From positions 62,001 to 126,000 of the forward strand of contig NZ_MDJS01000002.1 of assembly GCF_001705515.1 (NCBI RefSeq): a stretch of DNA of 64,000 nucleotides. The letters are read 5' to 3'. Both the position numbers and the translations under genes were made by a program. Below the pieces are notes generated by a model, which searched no databases, was not told where the DNA came from, and saw nothing but the letters and a program-made list of their open reading frames with translations. The stretch is from Mucilaginibacter sp. PPCGB 2223. GTDB lineage: Bacteria; Bacteroidota; Bacteroidia; Sphingobacteriales; Sphingobacteriaceae. This document shows positions 34,093-43,460 of this stretch, one piece after another; the first letter of the stretch is position 1; each line of letters begins with the position of its first letter.

Positions 34093-35376
34093 ATGAAAAA
34101 ACATATCGCGATAGCATTGCTGCTGTTTATGCCTTTCTGCTTAACCGCATCCTTCGCCTCTGCAGGTAAAAAAAACTATAACATTGCCGAGCGTGGCGCC
34201 ATTGGCGATGGCAAAACACTGAACACCAAAGCCATCCAGGCTGTTATTGATGAATGCGCCAAAAACGGCGGCGGTACGGTTATCATTCCTAAAGGTGTGT
34301 TTTTAAGCGGGGCCATCTTTTTAAAACCTGGTGTTAACATCGAAATGCAGGAAGGCTCGGTACTGCGCGGTTCGCAAAATATCGAGGATTATCCTAAACA
34401 GCCACGCCGCATCGAAGGCCATACCGAACCCTGGCGCATGGCTCTGTTGAACGCTGATAAATGCGATCACCTGCACATTACCGGTAACGGCACGCTTGAT
34501 GGTAACGGCGAACCTTTCTGGAAACTGTTTTACAGCCGCCGCACCGCCGACCCTAAAACCACCAACCTGAGCGTTGAGCGCCCGCAGCTTTGCTTTATCC
34601 AAAATTGCAAGGATGTTGAAGTGAAAGGCATCACCTTTTTGAACTCAGGCTTCTGGAATTTGCACCTGTACAAAAACCAGCAGGTTAATGTTGATAACTG
34701 CCGTTTTATAGCACCCGGCGGCCGCGTGCCGGATGATCATGCACCAAGTTCTGATGGTATCGATGTGGATAGCTCACAGGATATCGATATCGGTAACTGT
34801 TTTTTTTCGACAGGTGACGACGATATCGCGCTTAAAGGCTCGAAAGGTCCGTTTGCTTTGCAGGATAAAGACAGCCCGCCGGTTGAGCGTATCCGTATCC
34901 ACGATTGCGTGTTCGAAAAAGGCGGCGGTATAATGACCTGCGGCAGCGAGGCTACTTTGGTTAAAGATGTAGAGATTAAACACTGTACAGCACGCAATGT
35001 AAACGTGCTGCGCCTGAAACTGCGCCCCGATACCCCGCAGCAATACGAAAACATCAGTCTGGATGATATTACTATGGAAGGCTCGGCTACTTTATTTACC
35101 GTAGCGCCCTGGACTCAATATTTCGACCTGAAAGGCCAGCCGGCGCCAAAATCGCTGGTGCGCAACATTACCATCAGCAATGTAAAGGGTGAGGGCAGCT
35201 CTATGGGGCGTATTGCCGGTAACGCGGGCACCGAGTTCGGTACCATGACCCTGAAAAATGTAGATGTGCAATTGAAGAACACCGGCTCAGAAGCAGCTAA
35301 CCTGAAAGGCCTGACCATGGAGAATGTGAAAATTAACGGCGCGGCTGTTTCAATGGCCGCACCTGCGAAACAATAG
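34093..35376 (+). CDS. Secreted GH28 family glycoside hydrolase (pectin-type)
   Basis: 427 residues. Signal peptide (about 24 residues, ending SFASA), then the right-handed beta-helix opening NIAERGAIGDGKTLNTKAIQ typical of GH28. Motif I is SSDGIDVDS (D221, D224), motif II is GDDDIALK with the catalytic D242/D243 (D244 adjacent). The usual GHG motif III is absent: the equivalent strand reads ITCGSEA-like (MTCGSEATL), and motif IV is LRLKLRP instead of RIK. Replacement of the His suggests a rhamnogalacturonan or exo-acting specificity instead of a classic endopolygalacturonase. Isolated between a two-component operon and an acyltransferase gene; no PUL partners are adjacent. Confidence 0.88.
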   Translation: MKKHIAIALLLFMPFCLTASFASAGKKNYNIAERGAIGDGKTLNTKAIQAVIDECAKNGGGTVIIPKGVFLSGAIFLKPGVNIEMQEGSVLRGSQNIEDYPKQPRRIEGHTEPWRMALLNADKCDHLHITGNGTLDGNGEPFWKLFYSRRTADPKTTNLSVERPQLCFIQNCKDVEVKGITFLNSGFWNLHLYKNQQVNVDNCRFIAPGGRVPDDHAPSSDGIDVDSSQDIDIGNCFFSTGDDDIALKGSKGPFALQDKDSPPVERIRIHDCVFEKGGGIMTCGSEATLVKDVEIKHCTARNVNVLRLKLRPDTPQQYENISLDDITMEGSATLFTVAPWTQYFDLKGQPAPKSLVRNITISNVKGEGSSMGRIAGNAGTEFGTMTLKNVDVQLKNTGSEAANLKGLTMENVKINGAAVSMAAPAKQ

Positions 35377-35382
35377 GCTACG

Positions 35383-36255
35383 TTATGCAGGCTTATGCTT
35401 CCACCTCCGGTGCGACCATAGCCAGTATTGGGGTTGCTGGCGGATAACCTGTTCCAGATACTGCACGTGCGTATCGGTGATCTCGTGTTCGGCGGTTTGC
35501 TTAGGCTGATCGAACAACTGTACAAAATTGCAATGGTAATGCCCGCGTTTGGTTACGCGCACATCGCAAAATACTACGACGCTGTCTGTTAGTTTGGCCA
35601 GCTTTTCTACACCTAAAAACACGGCCGTAGGCTGGTTTAAAAATGAGGTAAAGTAATTTACTTCGGGGCCACCGGGTGTTTGATCGCCTACCATTACCGT
35701 GATGCTACGTTTGTTTTTTAACTCCACCAACTTGCGCATAGTTTGCCGCATACTTACCAGCGTTGCCCCGAACCGAGAGCGCATATTGGTGAACACACTA
35801 TCAAAAAATTTGTTGTTAAGCGGTTTATATACAATGACGCGCGGTTCGTCAAACAAAAGGCTGAAACGCAGTGCGCCCAGTTCCCAGTTGCCGTAATGGC
35901 CCAATACCCCGATAACACTCTTGCCATTGGCAAAAGCATTTGTAATAATTTCCTTGTTTGAGATAGTGATGCGTTTTGCGACTGCTGCCTGTGATATAGT
36001 GAGTAATTTTACTGATTCGACAAGCAGATCGGCCAGGTATTTAAAGTATTGCTTTTCGATACGGTCCCGTTCAGCGGGTGTTTTTTTGGGGAAAGCGTTA
36101 CGCAGGTTATCGGCAACTACCTTGCGGCGATATTTTGCCACGTAGTACAACAGCAAAAAAATCACATCCGAAATGAGATACAGCAACCAGAAAGGCAGAA
36201 GCGATATGAGATAGAGCAAGCCTAAAAGCAAAATAGAAAAGGCTTTTTTGATCAT
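35383..36255 (-). CDS. LpxL/HtrB-type lipid A acyltransferase family protein
   Basis: 290 residues from the ATG at 36255 (MIKKAFSILLLG); an upstream frame to 36366 adds non-conserved sequence and crosses a likely promoter. An N-terminal membrane anchor (about 5-40) is followed by the acyltransferase domain: H-x4-E motif in GHYGNWELGALRF, then FFDSVFTNMRSRFG and MVGDQTPGGPE. Transfers a secondary acyl chain to lipid A (or a related glycolipid) at the inner membrane. Bacteroidota commonly carry one such enzyme. Convergent with GH28 (6 bases) and divergent from the DUF1905 gene. Confidence 0.9.
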   Translation of the reverse strand: MIKKAFSILLLGLLYLISLLPFWLLYLISDVIFLLLYYVAKYRRKVVADNLRNAFPKKTPAERDRIEKQYFKYLADLLVESVKLLTISQAAVAKRITISNKEIITNAFANGKSVIGVLGHYGNWELGALRFSLLFDEPRVIVYKPLNNKFFDSVFTNMRSRFGATLVSMRQTMRKLVELKNKRSITVMVGDQTPGGPEVNYFTSFLNQPTAVFLGVEKLAKLTDSVVVFCDVRVTKRGHYHCNFVQLFDQPKQTAEHEITDTHVQYLEQVIRQQPQYWLWSHRRWKHKPA

Positions 36256-36287
36256 TTTTTTTAACGGGGTAAATTGCCGTGAACGGG

Positions 36288-36295
36288 CAAAATTA
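36288..36295 (-). promoter_or_regulatory. Putative -7 box (TAnnTTTG) for the acyltransferase gene
   Basis: TAATTTTG on the minus strand, 33 bases before the ATG at 36255, supporting that start over the longer one. No TTG at -33. Confidence 0.45.
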
Positions 36296-36374
36296 CGAAA
36301 CCCCTGCATATTTTGTTGATAGTTAAAGCTAAGCGTGTTTATAATTACATAAATTAGCCTGATCAAAACGCCTT

Positions 36375-36860
36375 ATGCCCCAAAAAACATCATATACTTT
36401 TAAAGCTGTTATCTATAAAACAGGCATCAATTATGGTGTAGATGTGCCCGCAGAGATCACCTCACGGCTTAAAGCGGTTAAAGGATATATCCGTATTAAA
36501 GGCACTGTGAACGGCATTTACTTCACTAAATCGCTTGTGCCGGTAAAAGATGCGCCATACCGTTTATATATCAATACCATCACCATCAAAAAGATAAGAG
36601 AGATGGTAGGGCAGGTGGCTCACCTTGTTATCGAACAGGATACGAGTGACCCGGAGCAGGAGCACCCCATACACCCGAAATTACTGCAGCAACTACAGCA
36701 AAATGGCCTGCTGCACCGGTTTGATGCGCTTACATTCTCCAGGCGGAAGGAAGTATTGCGTTACATCAACAACCTCAAAACTCCCGAAACGCTGGAGAAG
36801 AATATTCAAAAAGTGCTTAAACAGCTACAAGGCAATACCGCCAATGTCCGGGTACCGTGA
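36375..36860 (+). CDS. DUF1905 / YdeI-OmpD-associated-like protein
   Basis: 161 residues, cytosolic. The N-terminal DUF1905 beta domain (about 5-90; the pattern YGVDVPAEITSRLKAVKGYIRIKGT with a YTKSLVP-like strand) is followed by a helical YdeI/OmpD-associated segment (about 110-150; LLHRFDALTFSRRKEVLRYINNLKTPETLEKNI). Function unknown in general. It shares a 119-base divergent region with the acyltransferase gene, and its TGA stop abuts the stop of the convergent serine hydrolase gene with no spacer. Confidence 0.82.
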   Translation: MPQKTSYTFKAVIYKTGINYGVDVPAEITSRLKAVKGYIRIKGTVNGIYFTKSLVPVKDAPYRLYINTITIKKIREMVGQVAHLVIEQDTSDPEQEHPIHPKLLQQLQQNGLLHRFDALTFSRRKEVLRYINNLKTPETLEKNIQKVLKQLQGNTANVRVP

Positions 36861-38030
36861 TCAGTTGACTTGTTTGATAAAGTTGTCGTACAGGCAGTTT
36901 ATACTCCGGCGAAGCATCAGGCAGATATCGTCGCTGCCGGGCATAAAGGCCGGGTTGCAGCCATTGGTAATCACCACAAAACCGAACTTCTTTTTCGGTT
37001 CGAAAAACATGGCACTGTACAGCCCGTATGCCGAGCCGGTATGCCCCATCATATGTTCGCCGGCAATGAGGTCGGGTGCGCCGCGCAGGGCCAGGCCGTA
37101 GCCGCCCTCATTGTCGGATACTTTGGTCTGCATCAATTTGGAATGTTTGCGCTTCATTAGCCTCACGCCGTTGGCCTTGCCATAGTTCATGTGCATCATC
37201 ATGTAGCGAGCCAGGTCGGTTGCCGATATCTTCATGCCGCCTGTTGGCGAGAATATAGGCGTACTATAACCCATTACGTAATTTTTGATCTCTTCGGTCC
37301 GCGGGTTATAAGCGCCGGGGTCGGGTGTCAGCTTATGGGTTTTGTCATCGTATTCGTATAAGGTAGCAAAACGGCTCTTATCCAGCGAATCGACACAATA
37401 ACCGCCATACAAGCCCAAAGGTTCGAGCACGTGCTGTTTTACATATTGATCAAAGCGTACGCCGGTTGTTCTTTCAATTACCGTACCTACCATATTATAA
37501 TTAAGGTTACAATACAAAAAACCCTTGCCCGGTTCGTAGCTGTTGTAACATTTGGCGGCGTTCGGGTTTTTATCGGGGTTGACGCCATCCAGACTAAAAT
37601 AGCCCTGGCTATCGTTCAAACTCGAGGTGTGCGACATCAGCATTTTCAACGTGATAACCGTATTGGGATACTTCGGGTTCCGTACCTTAAAGCCGATCAG
37701 TTTACCAATGTCGTCATCCAGCGAAAGCTTACCGGCCTCCACCAATTGCATAATACACGTTGCCGAAAATGATTTGGATATCGACGCTATGCGGAAAATA
37801 TGGTTATCGGTAAGCGGCTTGTTGCTTTCTATATCGGCATAACCAAAGGAGTGTGTATAAACGATCTGGTTATCCTTCACTACGGCCACCGAAACCCCGG
37901 CTGCGTCAAGCTCCTTCATGATCTGTGCCATACCGGCCTCTGCTTTTTGTGCCTGGCCTATTGCGGGTGATGTAATTATAAAAACTAAAAATACCGCCAA
38001 TAAACTCCGGTAGCCGAATAATTTTGTCAT
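36861..38030 (-). CDS. Exported serine hydrolase, class C beta-lactamase / D-Ala-D-Ala carboxypeptidase-like
   Basis: 389 residues. Signal peptide to about residue 27 (SPAIGQAQ). Penicillin-binding fold: S83-I-S-K86 (nucleophile and base), YCN in FLYCNLNYNMVG as the YxN motif, and HTG in MMGHTGSAYGL as the KTG equivalent. Such proteins act as esterases, peptidases or peptidoglycan hydrolases; true beta-lactam resistance is not implied. Stands alone; converges with the DUF1905 gene. Confidence 0.88.
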   Translation of the reverse strand: MTKLFGYRSLLAVFLVFIITSPAIGQAQKAEAGMAQIMKELDAAGVSVAVVKDNQIVYTHSFGYADIESNKPLTDNHIFRIASISKSFSATCIMQLVEAGKLSLDDDIGKLIGFKVRNPKYPNTVITLKMLMSHTSSLNDSQGYFSLDGVNPDKNPNAAKCYNSYEPGKGFLYCNLNYNMVGTVIERTTGVRFDQYVKQHVLEPLGLYGGYCVDSLDKSRFATLYEYDDKTHKLTPDPGAYNPRTEEIKNYVMGYSTPIFSPTGGMKISATDLARYMMMHMNYGKANGVRLMKRKHSKLMQTKVSDNEGGYGLALRGAPDLIAGEHMMGHTGSAYGLYSAMFFEPKKKFGFVVITNGCNPAFMPGSDDICLMLRRSINCLYDNFIKQVN

Positions 38031-38046
38031 GGTTGATGATCGTTAA

Positions 38047-38054
38047 CAAAACTA
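38047..38054 (-). promoter_or_regulatory. Putative -7 box (TAnnTTTG) for the serine hydrolase gene
   Basis: TAGTTTTG on the minus strand, 17 bases before the ATG at 38030. No clear -33 element. Confidence 0.4.
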
Positions 38055-38267
38055 AAGATAACAATTTCAGGATATGATGTGTACCGGTTGTTGGTATCGA
38101 CGAAGGGCCGGGTACGAAAAAATATTTTTGACTTTTTGATGTTTATGCACTCCAATAGCGTTAAACATAATATCTTTACTTTTACCGGCCCGTAAACCAG
38201 TTAAAGCTTTTTTTAAGATAAACTAATTTGTATAACCTTTGTGCTTAAACAGAGTATAAAACAGCAG

Positions 38268-39875
38268 ATGAGAATAACCTTTACCCTGATTTTTTTCTTC
38301 TTGTTTGGGATGTCATGCTTCGCACAATCTGCTGCGCTGGATAATCTGAAAGAAGAATTAAATAAAAAGGCTGTTTACGATAAGCAAAAAGAAACAACCA
38401 TCAGGGTCCTTAAGCAAAAGTTGGCTGTTACCCCCAAAGTAAACCTGCAAAACGAGTATAACCTTTGCCTTAAACTGTACGATGAGTACAAATCGTACCA
38501 GTACGATTCGGCATATGTATACGCGGGCAGGCTGCAGGAGCTAAGCCATATCCTCAAATCACCTTCAAAGGAATATTACAGCAAGATCAAGATCGGTTTT
38601 ATCCTGCTGTCATCGGGTATGTTCAAAGAAACGTTCGACAGCCTGCAAGGCATCGACGTCACCTCGCTCGACGACAGCGTGAAGTTTGAATACTACTCGT
38701 TGCTTACCCGGGCGTATTACGATTGTGCAGGTTACGATAACGACCATCACTACACACCCTACTACGCCGATCTGGCCAATAAATTTATCGATTCGGCCAT
38801 CGCGTTAACACAGCCCAATTCGTACGATAAAATTTACCTCACAGGATACAAAAAACTCAAAAACGGTAACCTGCAGTCGGCCGAAACCGATTTTAACGAG
38901 TTATTGGATCATCATAAGCTAACTTTGCACCAAACGGCTATTGTTGCCTCAACGCTGGGGAACATCTATGCCAATGATGCTGCCCGCCGCGAACAGTGCG
39001 CCGACCTGCTGGCCCGGGCCAGCATCTGCGATATCCAGTCGTCGACCAAAGAAACGGTCGCGCTGTTTTGGCTGGCCGAATTGCTGTATAAAACCGGCGA
39101 TATCAAAAACGTTTACGTATACCTGGAGCAGGCCCTGGCCGATGCCGAATTTTACGGTGCGCGCCAGCGCAAAATACAGATAGGCACGCTGCTACCTATC
39201 GTGGCTGCCGAAAAGCTTAACTACATCGAGCGCGAAAAAAGCCGCTTTTTGATCTACCTGGCATCCATAACCGCGTTGGCCTTGCTGGTCATCTGGTTTT
39301 CGATTATGTTGTCGAAACAGCTTAAAAAACTGAAAACCAAAGAGAAGATCATCGACGATAAAAACGTACAGCTCGAAAAGATCAACGAGCGGCTTACCGA
39401 AGGCACCAAGATCAAGGAGGAATACATCGGCTATTTCTTTAATGTGATATCGGGCTATATTTTACAGCTCGAAAAGCTCAAACGATCTATCGATACCAAA
39501 CTGGCCATCAAAAAGTATGATGATATACAGATCATCATCGATAAGATCAATATCAAAAAAGACAGGGATAACCTGTTCTATACTTTCGATCATGTGTTCA
39601 TCAAGATATTCCCCAATTTTATCGACGAGTTTAACTCCCTGTTTAAAAAAGAGGACCAGATCTGGCCCAAAGAACACGAAGTTTTAACTACCGACCTCCG
39701 CATATTCGCCCTGATGCGGATGGGCATTAACGATACCGAAACCATAGCAAAGATCCTCGAATACTCCGAAAAAACCATCTACGTCTACAAGATGCGTATC
39801 AAGGCAAAGGCCCTTGTCCCCGGCGATCAGTTCGACCACCGCATTATGGAGATCAAGGCCGTCGATCTGAAATAA
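38268..39875 (+). CDS. Membrane-anchored DUF6377-type transcriptional regulator (SusR-like) of the starch locus
   Basis: 535 residues from the ATG 38268; a GTG at 38241 is less likely. A signal peptide or first helix (ITFTLIFFFLFGMSCFAQ) is followed by a periplasmic TPR-like helical sensor (about 20-315), one membrane helix (about 322-343, LIYLASITALALLVIWFSIML), a coiled coil (about 345-400) and a cytoplasmic C-terminal part. This ends in a LuxR-type helix-turn-helix (LTTDLRIFALMRMGINDTETIAKILEYS, then KTIYVYKMR). This layout matches the SusR/DUF6377 regulators of Bacteroidota, which sense oligosaccharides in the periplasm and switch on an adjacent SusC/SusD operon. The SusC gene begins 586 bases downstream. 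The ligand is probably maltooligosaccharide, judging by the genes controlled. Confidence 0.85.
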   Translation: MRITFTLIFFFLFGMSCFAQSAALDNLKEELNKKAVYDKQKETTIRVLKQKLAVTPKVNLQNEYNLCLKLYDEYKSYQYDSAYVYAGRLQELSHILKSPSKEYYSKIKIGFILLSSGMFKETFDSLQGIDVTSLDDSVKFEYYSLLTRAYYDCAGYDNDHHYTPYYADLANKFIDSAIALTQPNSYDKIYLTGYKKLKNGNLQSAETDFNELLDHHKLTLHQTAIVASTLGNIYANDAARREQCADLLARASICDIQSSTKETVALFWLAELLYKTGDIKNVYVYLEQALADAEFYGARQRKIQIGTLLPIVAAEKLNYIEREKSRFLIYLASITALALLVIWFSIMLSKQLKKLKTKEKIIDDKNVQLEKINERLTEGTKIKEEYIGYFFNVISGYILQLEKLKRSIDTKLAIKKYDDIQIIIDKINIKKDRDNLFYTFDHVFIKIFPNFIDEFNSLFKKEDQIWPKEHEVLTTDLRIFALMRMGINDTETIAKILEYSEKTIYVYKMRIKAKALVPGDQFDHRIMEIKAVDLK

Positions 39876-40461
39876 ATTCAGCCTCATTTTCCTTTTTTAC
39901 TTGTCACCCAAAACAGCGTTTAAATTGTTTTTAAGGGCCAAAAATGCTTAAAAAAACATATAAACGGTTTATATTTTTTTGATCGCTATTTTTTATAATA
40001 TATTGATTATAAATGATTTGTATTTTAAAAATGCAATATTTTTTTAAATTTTTCATAAACAAATAGCTATTCGCAATTATCCGGCACAAATTTGTATTGC
40101 TGTAGTTTATATAACAAAGCCCGACAGGGTTAACAGCGTATAAACAGGCAACCAATTTTAGAGAACCAATTTTACTGTACTAAAAATCTATTAACAAGTT
40201 TTATTGTTCGGCGCAATAGTACCCTTGACCGGATGCGCATTGCCCGAAGATTTTGCAGCCAAAAGAATTATAAACTGACCAAAACAAATTATTGCGTATG
40301 AAGACATTTTACCCGACATGAACCCAACCATGTAACAACCCTTTACATGCAAAAGCACTCAAACCAATTATAACAACAACAAAAGCTTTACCAACAACTA
40401 AGTCTTGAACAAAAAGAACGATCTGGCACAAAAGCTTAAACGAACCTAAATTTTAAATTAT
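39876..40461. promoter_or_regulatory. Long AT-rich leader region of the starch operon
   Basis: 586 bases with no gene. It opens with the regulator's terminator and must contain the starch-operon promoter and the regulator's binding site. No exact TAnnTTTG was found. The last 100 bases are rich in CAA and AAC, giving an unstructured untranslated leader before the SusC ATG. Confidence 0.5.
39951..39980 (+). terminator. Probable terminator after the regulator gene
   Basis: AAAAAA, a bulged C, ATATAAA, loop CGG, TTTATAT and TTTTTT form a 13-pair hairpin 75 bases after the regulator stop. All but the loop is A/T, so termination strength is uncertain. Confidence 0.5.
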
Positions 40462-43443
40462 ATGAGAAATCGTTATCTAAAAAAGTGGATGCTGTTATGC
40501 TCAATGCTCATTATCTCGGCAATGGCATTTGCACAAAACGGCAGCATTACCGGTAAAATCGTCGACGAAACCAACCAGCCTATGCCTGCGGCTACCATTG
40601 CGGTACAGGGCTCGCAAAAAAGCACCTCGTCCGACGCTAACGGTAATTATAAAATATCCGGCTTAAACAATGGCACTATAACCCTCGAGTTCAGGTTCCT
40701 GGGTTATGTTACCGTTACCCGCACCGTTACATTGAATGGTTCGGCCGTAGTTAATGTGGGTTTGCAACCTAACACCAAATCGTTAAACGAGGTTGTGGTG
40801 ATTGGTTATGGTACCCAAAGTAAAAAAGATGTGAGCGGTGCAATCACCACGGTATCATCAAAAGATTTCCAGACCGGTACCGTTACTTCGCCCGAGCAAT
40901 TGATCCAGGGTAAGGTAGCAGGTGTTTCTGTTACATCAAATGGGGCCCCGGGTTCGGGAAGTGCGATACGTATCCGTGGTGGAGCTTCACTAAGCGCCAG
41001 CAACGATCCGCTGATCGTGATTGATGGCGTGCCTTTGAGCAATAACGGCATCAGTGGCGCGGCTAGCGCACTTAGCCTCATCAATGCCGATGATATTGAA
41101 AGCGAAACCATTTTAAAAGATGCCGCATCAACAGCTATTTACGGTTCACGTGCATCAAACGGTGTTATACTCATCACTACCAAAAAAGGCAGCAAAGGCA
41201 GTATGGCAATCAATGTTAACCAGGAAACTTCAATAGGCACAACCGCAAAGACCATTCAGGTTTTAACTGCTGATCAGGTTCGCGCTTATGTGGCAGCTAA
41301 TAAGCCTTCGCTTTCTGCTACTTTGGGCAGCGCCAATACCGACTGGCAAAAACAAATTTACCAAAACGCGTTTGCCAGCAATACCAATCTCAGTTTTTCG
41401 GGCTCAACCAAAATATTGCCTTACCGCTTATCGTTAGGTTACCTTGATCAGGATGGTCTCCTGAAAACGGATAATATCAAACGCAGTTCTGCTGCATTGC
41501 GCTTAAACCCATCGCTGCTGCACAATTCGTTAAAGATCGACCTGAACGTGAACGGTACCTACCAGCACTCCAGGTTTGCCAACACTGGTGCTATAGGCGC
41601 AGCTTTATCATTCGACCCAACCCAGCCGGTGTACGATTCCAAATCGCCTTACAATGGTTATTACGAATCGTATAACACCCCCGGTTCTGTTGCCAGCGGT
41701 TTAAACCCTAACACGCCACGTAACCCGGTTGCGCTGATCAATGACAACCATAATACCTCTGATGTTTACCGTTCGTTCGGTAACCTGATGTTAAACTATC
41801 AGTTCCCTTTCCTTAAGGCATTATCGGCAAACGCCAACTTTGGTTACGATGTTTCTAAGGGTTCAGGCCGTACAGAGGTTCCGGCAAGTGCAGCACAATC
41901 ATTTACCTCGTTGGGCAACAGCACACCGTATCTGCAAAAAAACACTAATAAAACCATTGAATACTACCTGAATTATACCAGCGATCTGAAATCGATCAAA
42001 AGTACTGTTAATGCCCAGGCAGGCTATGGTTATTATGATTTTTTAACAACAACCTATAACTATCAGCCGCTAAGCGCTAACGGAAAACCAATGCCAAATA
42101 CAACGGCACCGCTTTATCCGTATGGACAAGGCCAGTACACGCTGATATCCTATTACGGTCGTTTAATTTATACTTATAACGACAGGTTTACGGTACAGGG
42201 TTCAATTCGTACGGATGGTTCGTCAAAATTTGCCAAGGATAACCGCTGGGGCGTTTTCCCAGCAGCGGCGGTTTCGTACCGTCTAACCGAAGAAGATTTT
42301 CTGAAAGACAGCAAGGTGATATCTGATATGAAGATCAGGTTAGGTTATGGTGTTACCGGTCAGCAGGATGGTATCCCTTATTACAGTTACATCCCTAGCT
42401 ACTCGTTAACTACTAATGATACCCAATATCAGTTTGGCAATACTTTTTACAATGGTTATACCCCATCAGCCTACGATACCAGCTTAAAATGGGAAACCAC
42501 CAATACTTTTGACGGTGGTGTGGATTTTGGTTTCTTAAACCAGCGCATTTACGGCTCGGTGGATGTCTACGTGCGTAAAACTAAGGATCTGCTTTCGCGG
42601 GTGCCAATTCCGGCAGGTACGAACTTTACCAATTATTTAACAACCAACGTGGGTAATACCAACAGCAGCGGTATTGAGTTAAACCTGAATGCGGTTCCGG
42701 TTAAAACCAAAGATATTTCGTGGACGGTTAATTATAACATCGCCTTCAATTCGGTTAAAATCACTAATTTATACCTCGTTCCCGATCCATCGAGCGTGGG
42801 TGTACCTACAGGCGGTATATCGGGCGGTACCGGTAATTATGTACAATTACACGCATTGAACCATACTCCGTATTCTTTCTATTTGTATAAACAGATCATT
42901 GGTTCTAACGGCAAACCTTTAGAAGGTGTGTATGCTGATAACAATGCCGATGGTACCGTAACAGCGACCGACGAATATTTATACCATGCTTCAGCTCCTC
43001 CGGTTACCATGGGTTTCAGCACCTCGTTCAGTTACAAACACTGGAGCCTTAGCACCGTATTGCGCGCTAACCTGGGTAATTACGTTTACAATAACGTAGA
43101 CGCCAACTTAGCTACAGGTGGCAGCATCATCAACAACATAGGTGTAGTTAATAATGCCACAACCGGCATTTATGCTTCAGGCTTTACCGGTTACAATTAT
43201 TTGAGCGATTACTGGGTACAAAATGCCTCTTTCCTGCGTATGGATAATGTAGGGCTTGGTTACACCTTCGGTAAGTTTAACAATAAACACCTGGGCAGCC
43301 TGCGCATTACCGCCAACTGCCAGAATGTATTTGTAATAACCAATTATACCGGCCTCGATCCGGAAGTATTCTCGGGTATCGATAACAATACTTATCCGCG
43401 CCCGCGCACTTATACTTTAGGAATTAACCTTGGCATTAAATAA
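40462..43443 (+). CDS. susC: SusC-family TonB-dependent transporter of the starch locus
   Basis: 993 residues. Signal peptide (about 24, ending AFAQN); carboxypeptidase-regulatory-like domain about 27-110 (SITGKIVDETNQPMPAATI); TonB-box region NEVVVIGYGT; plug about 115-225 with QLIQGKVAGVSV and STAIYGSRASNGVILITTKKG; then the barrel ending TLGINLGIK. No STN domain, so it is not tied to a FecR system; control comes from the regulator upstream. Imports maltooligosaccharides together with the SusD encoded 17 bases downstream. The gene symbol is by analogy with the Bacteroides starch system. Confidence 0.93.
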   Translation: MRNRYLKKWMLLCSMLIISAMAFAQNGSITGKIVDETNQPMPAATIAVQGSQKSTSSDANGNYKISGLNNGTITLEFRFLGYVTVTRTVTLNGSAVVNVGLQPNTKSLNEVVVIGYGTQSKKDVSGAITTVSSKDFQTGTVTSPEQLIQGKVAGVSVTSNGAPGSGSAIRIRGGASLSASNDPLIVIDGVPLSNNGISGAASALSLINADDIESETILKDAASTAIYGSRASNGVILITTKKGSKGSMAINVNQETSIGTTAKTIQVLTADQVRAYVAANKPSLSATLGSANTDWQKQIYQNAFASNTNLSFSGSTKILPYRLSLGYLDQDGLLKTDNIKRSSAALRLNPSLLHNSLKIDLNVNGTYQHSRFANTGAIGAALSFDPTQPVYDSKSPYNGYYESYNTPGSVASGLNPNTPRNPVALINDNHNTSDVYRSFGNLMLNYQFPFLKALSANANFGYDVSKGSGRTEVPASAAQSFTSLGNSTPYLQKNTNKTIEYYLNYTSDLKSIKSTVNAQAGYGYYDFLTTTYNYQPLSANGKPMPNTTAPLYPYGQGQYTLISYYGRLIYTYNDRFTVQGSIRTDGSSKFAKDNRWGVFPAAAVSYRLTEEDFLKDSKVISDMKIRLGYGVTGQQDGIPYYSYIPSYSLTTNDTQYQFGNTFYNGYTPSAYDTSLKWETTNTFDGGVDFGFLNQRIYGSVDVYVRKTKDLLSRVPIPAGTNFTNYLTTNVGNTNSSGIELNLNAVPVKTKDISWTVNYNIAFNSVKITNLYLVPDPSSVGVPTGGISGGTGNYVQLHALNHTPYSFYLYKQIIGSNGKPLEGVYADNNADGTVTATDEYLYHASAPPVTMGFSTSFSYKHWSLSTVLRANLGNYVYNNVDANLATGGSIINNIGVVNNATTGIYASGFTGYNYLSDYWVQNASFLRMDNVGLGYTFGKFNNKHLGSLRITANCQNVFVITNYTGLDPEVFSGIDNNTYPRPRTYTLGINLGIK

Positions 43444-43460
43444 CATTTAACGATAAAGAG

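Noticed and set aside
36861..38030. Calling the serine hydrolase a beta-lactamase resistance gene
   Set aside because: The SxxK/YxN/HTG set is shared by peptidases and esterases, and nothing in the sequence indicates resistance.
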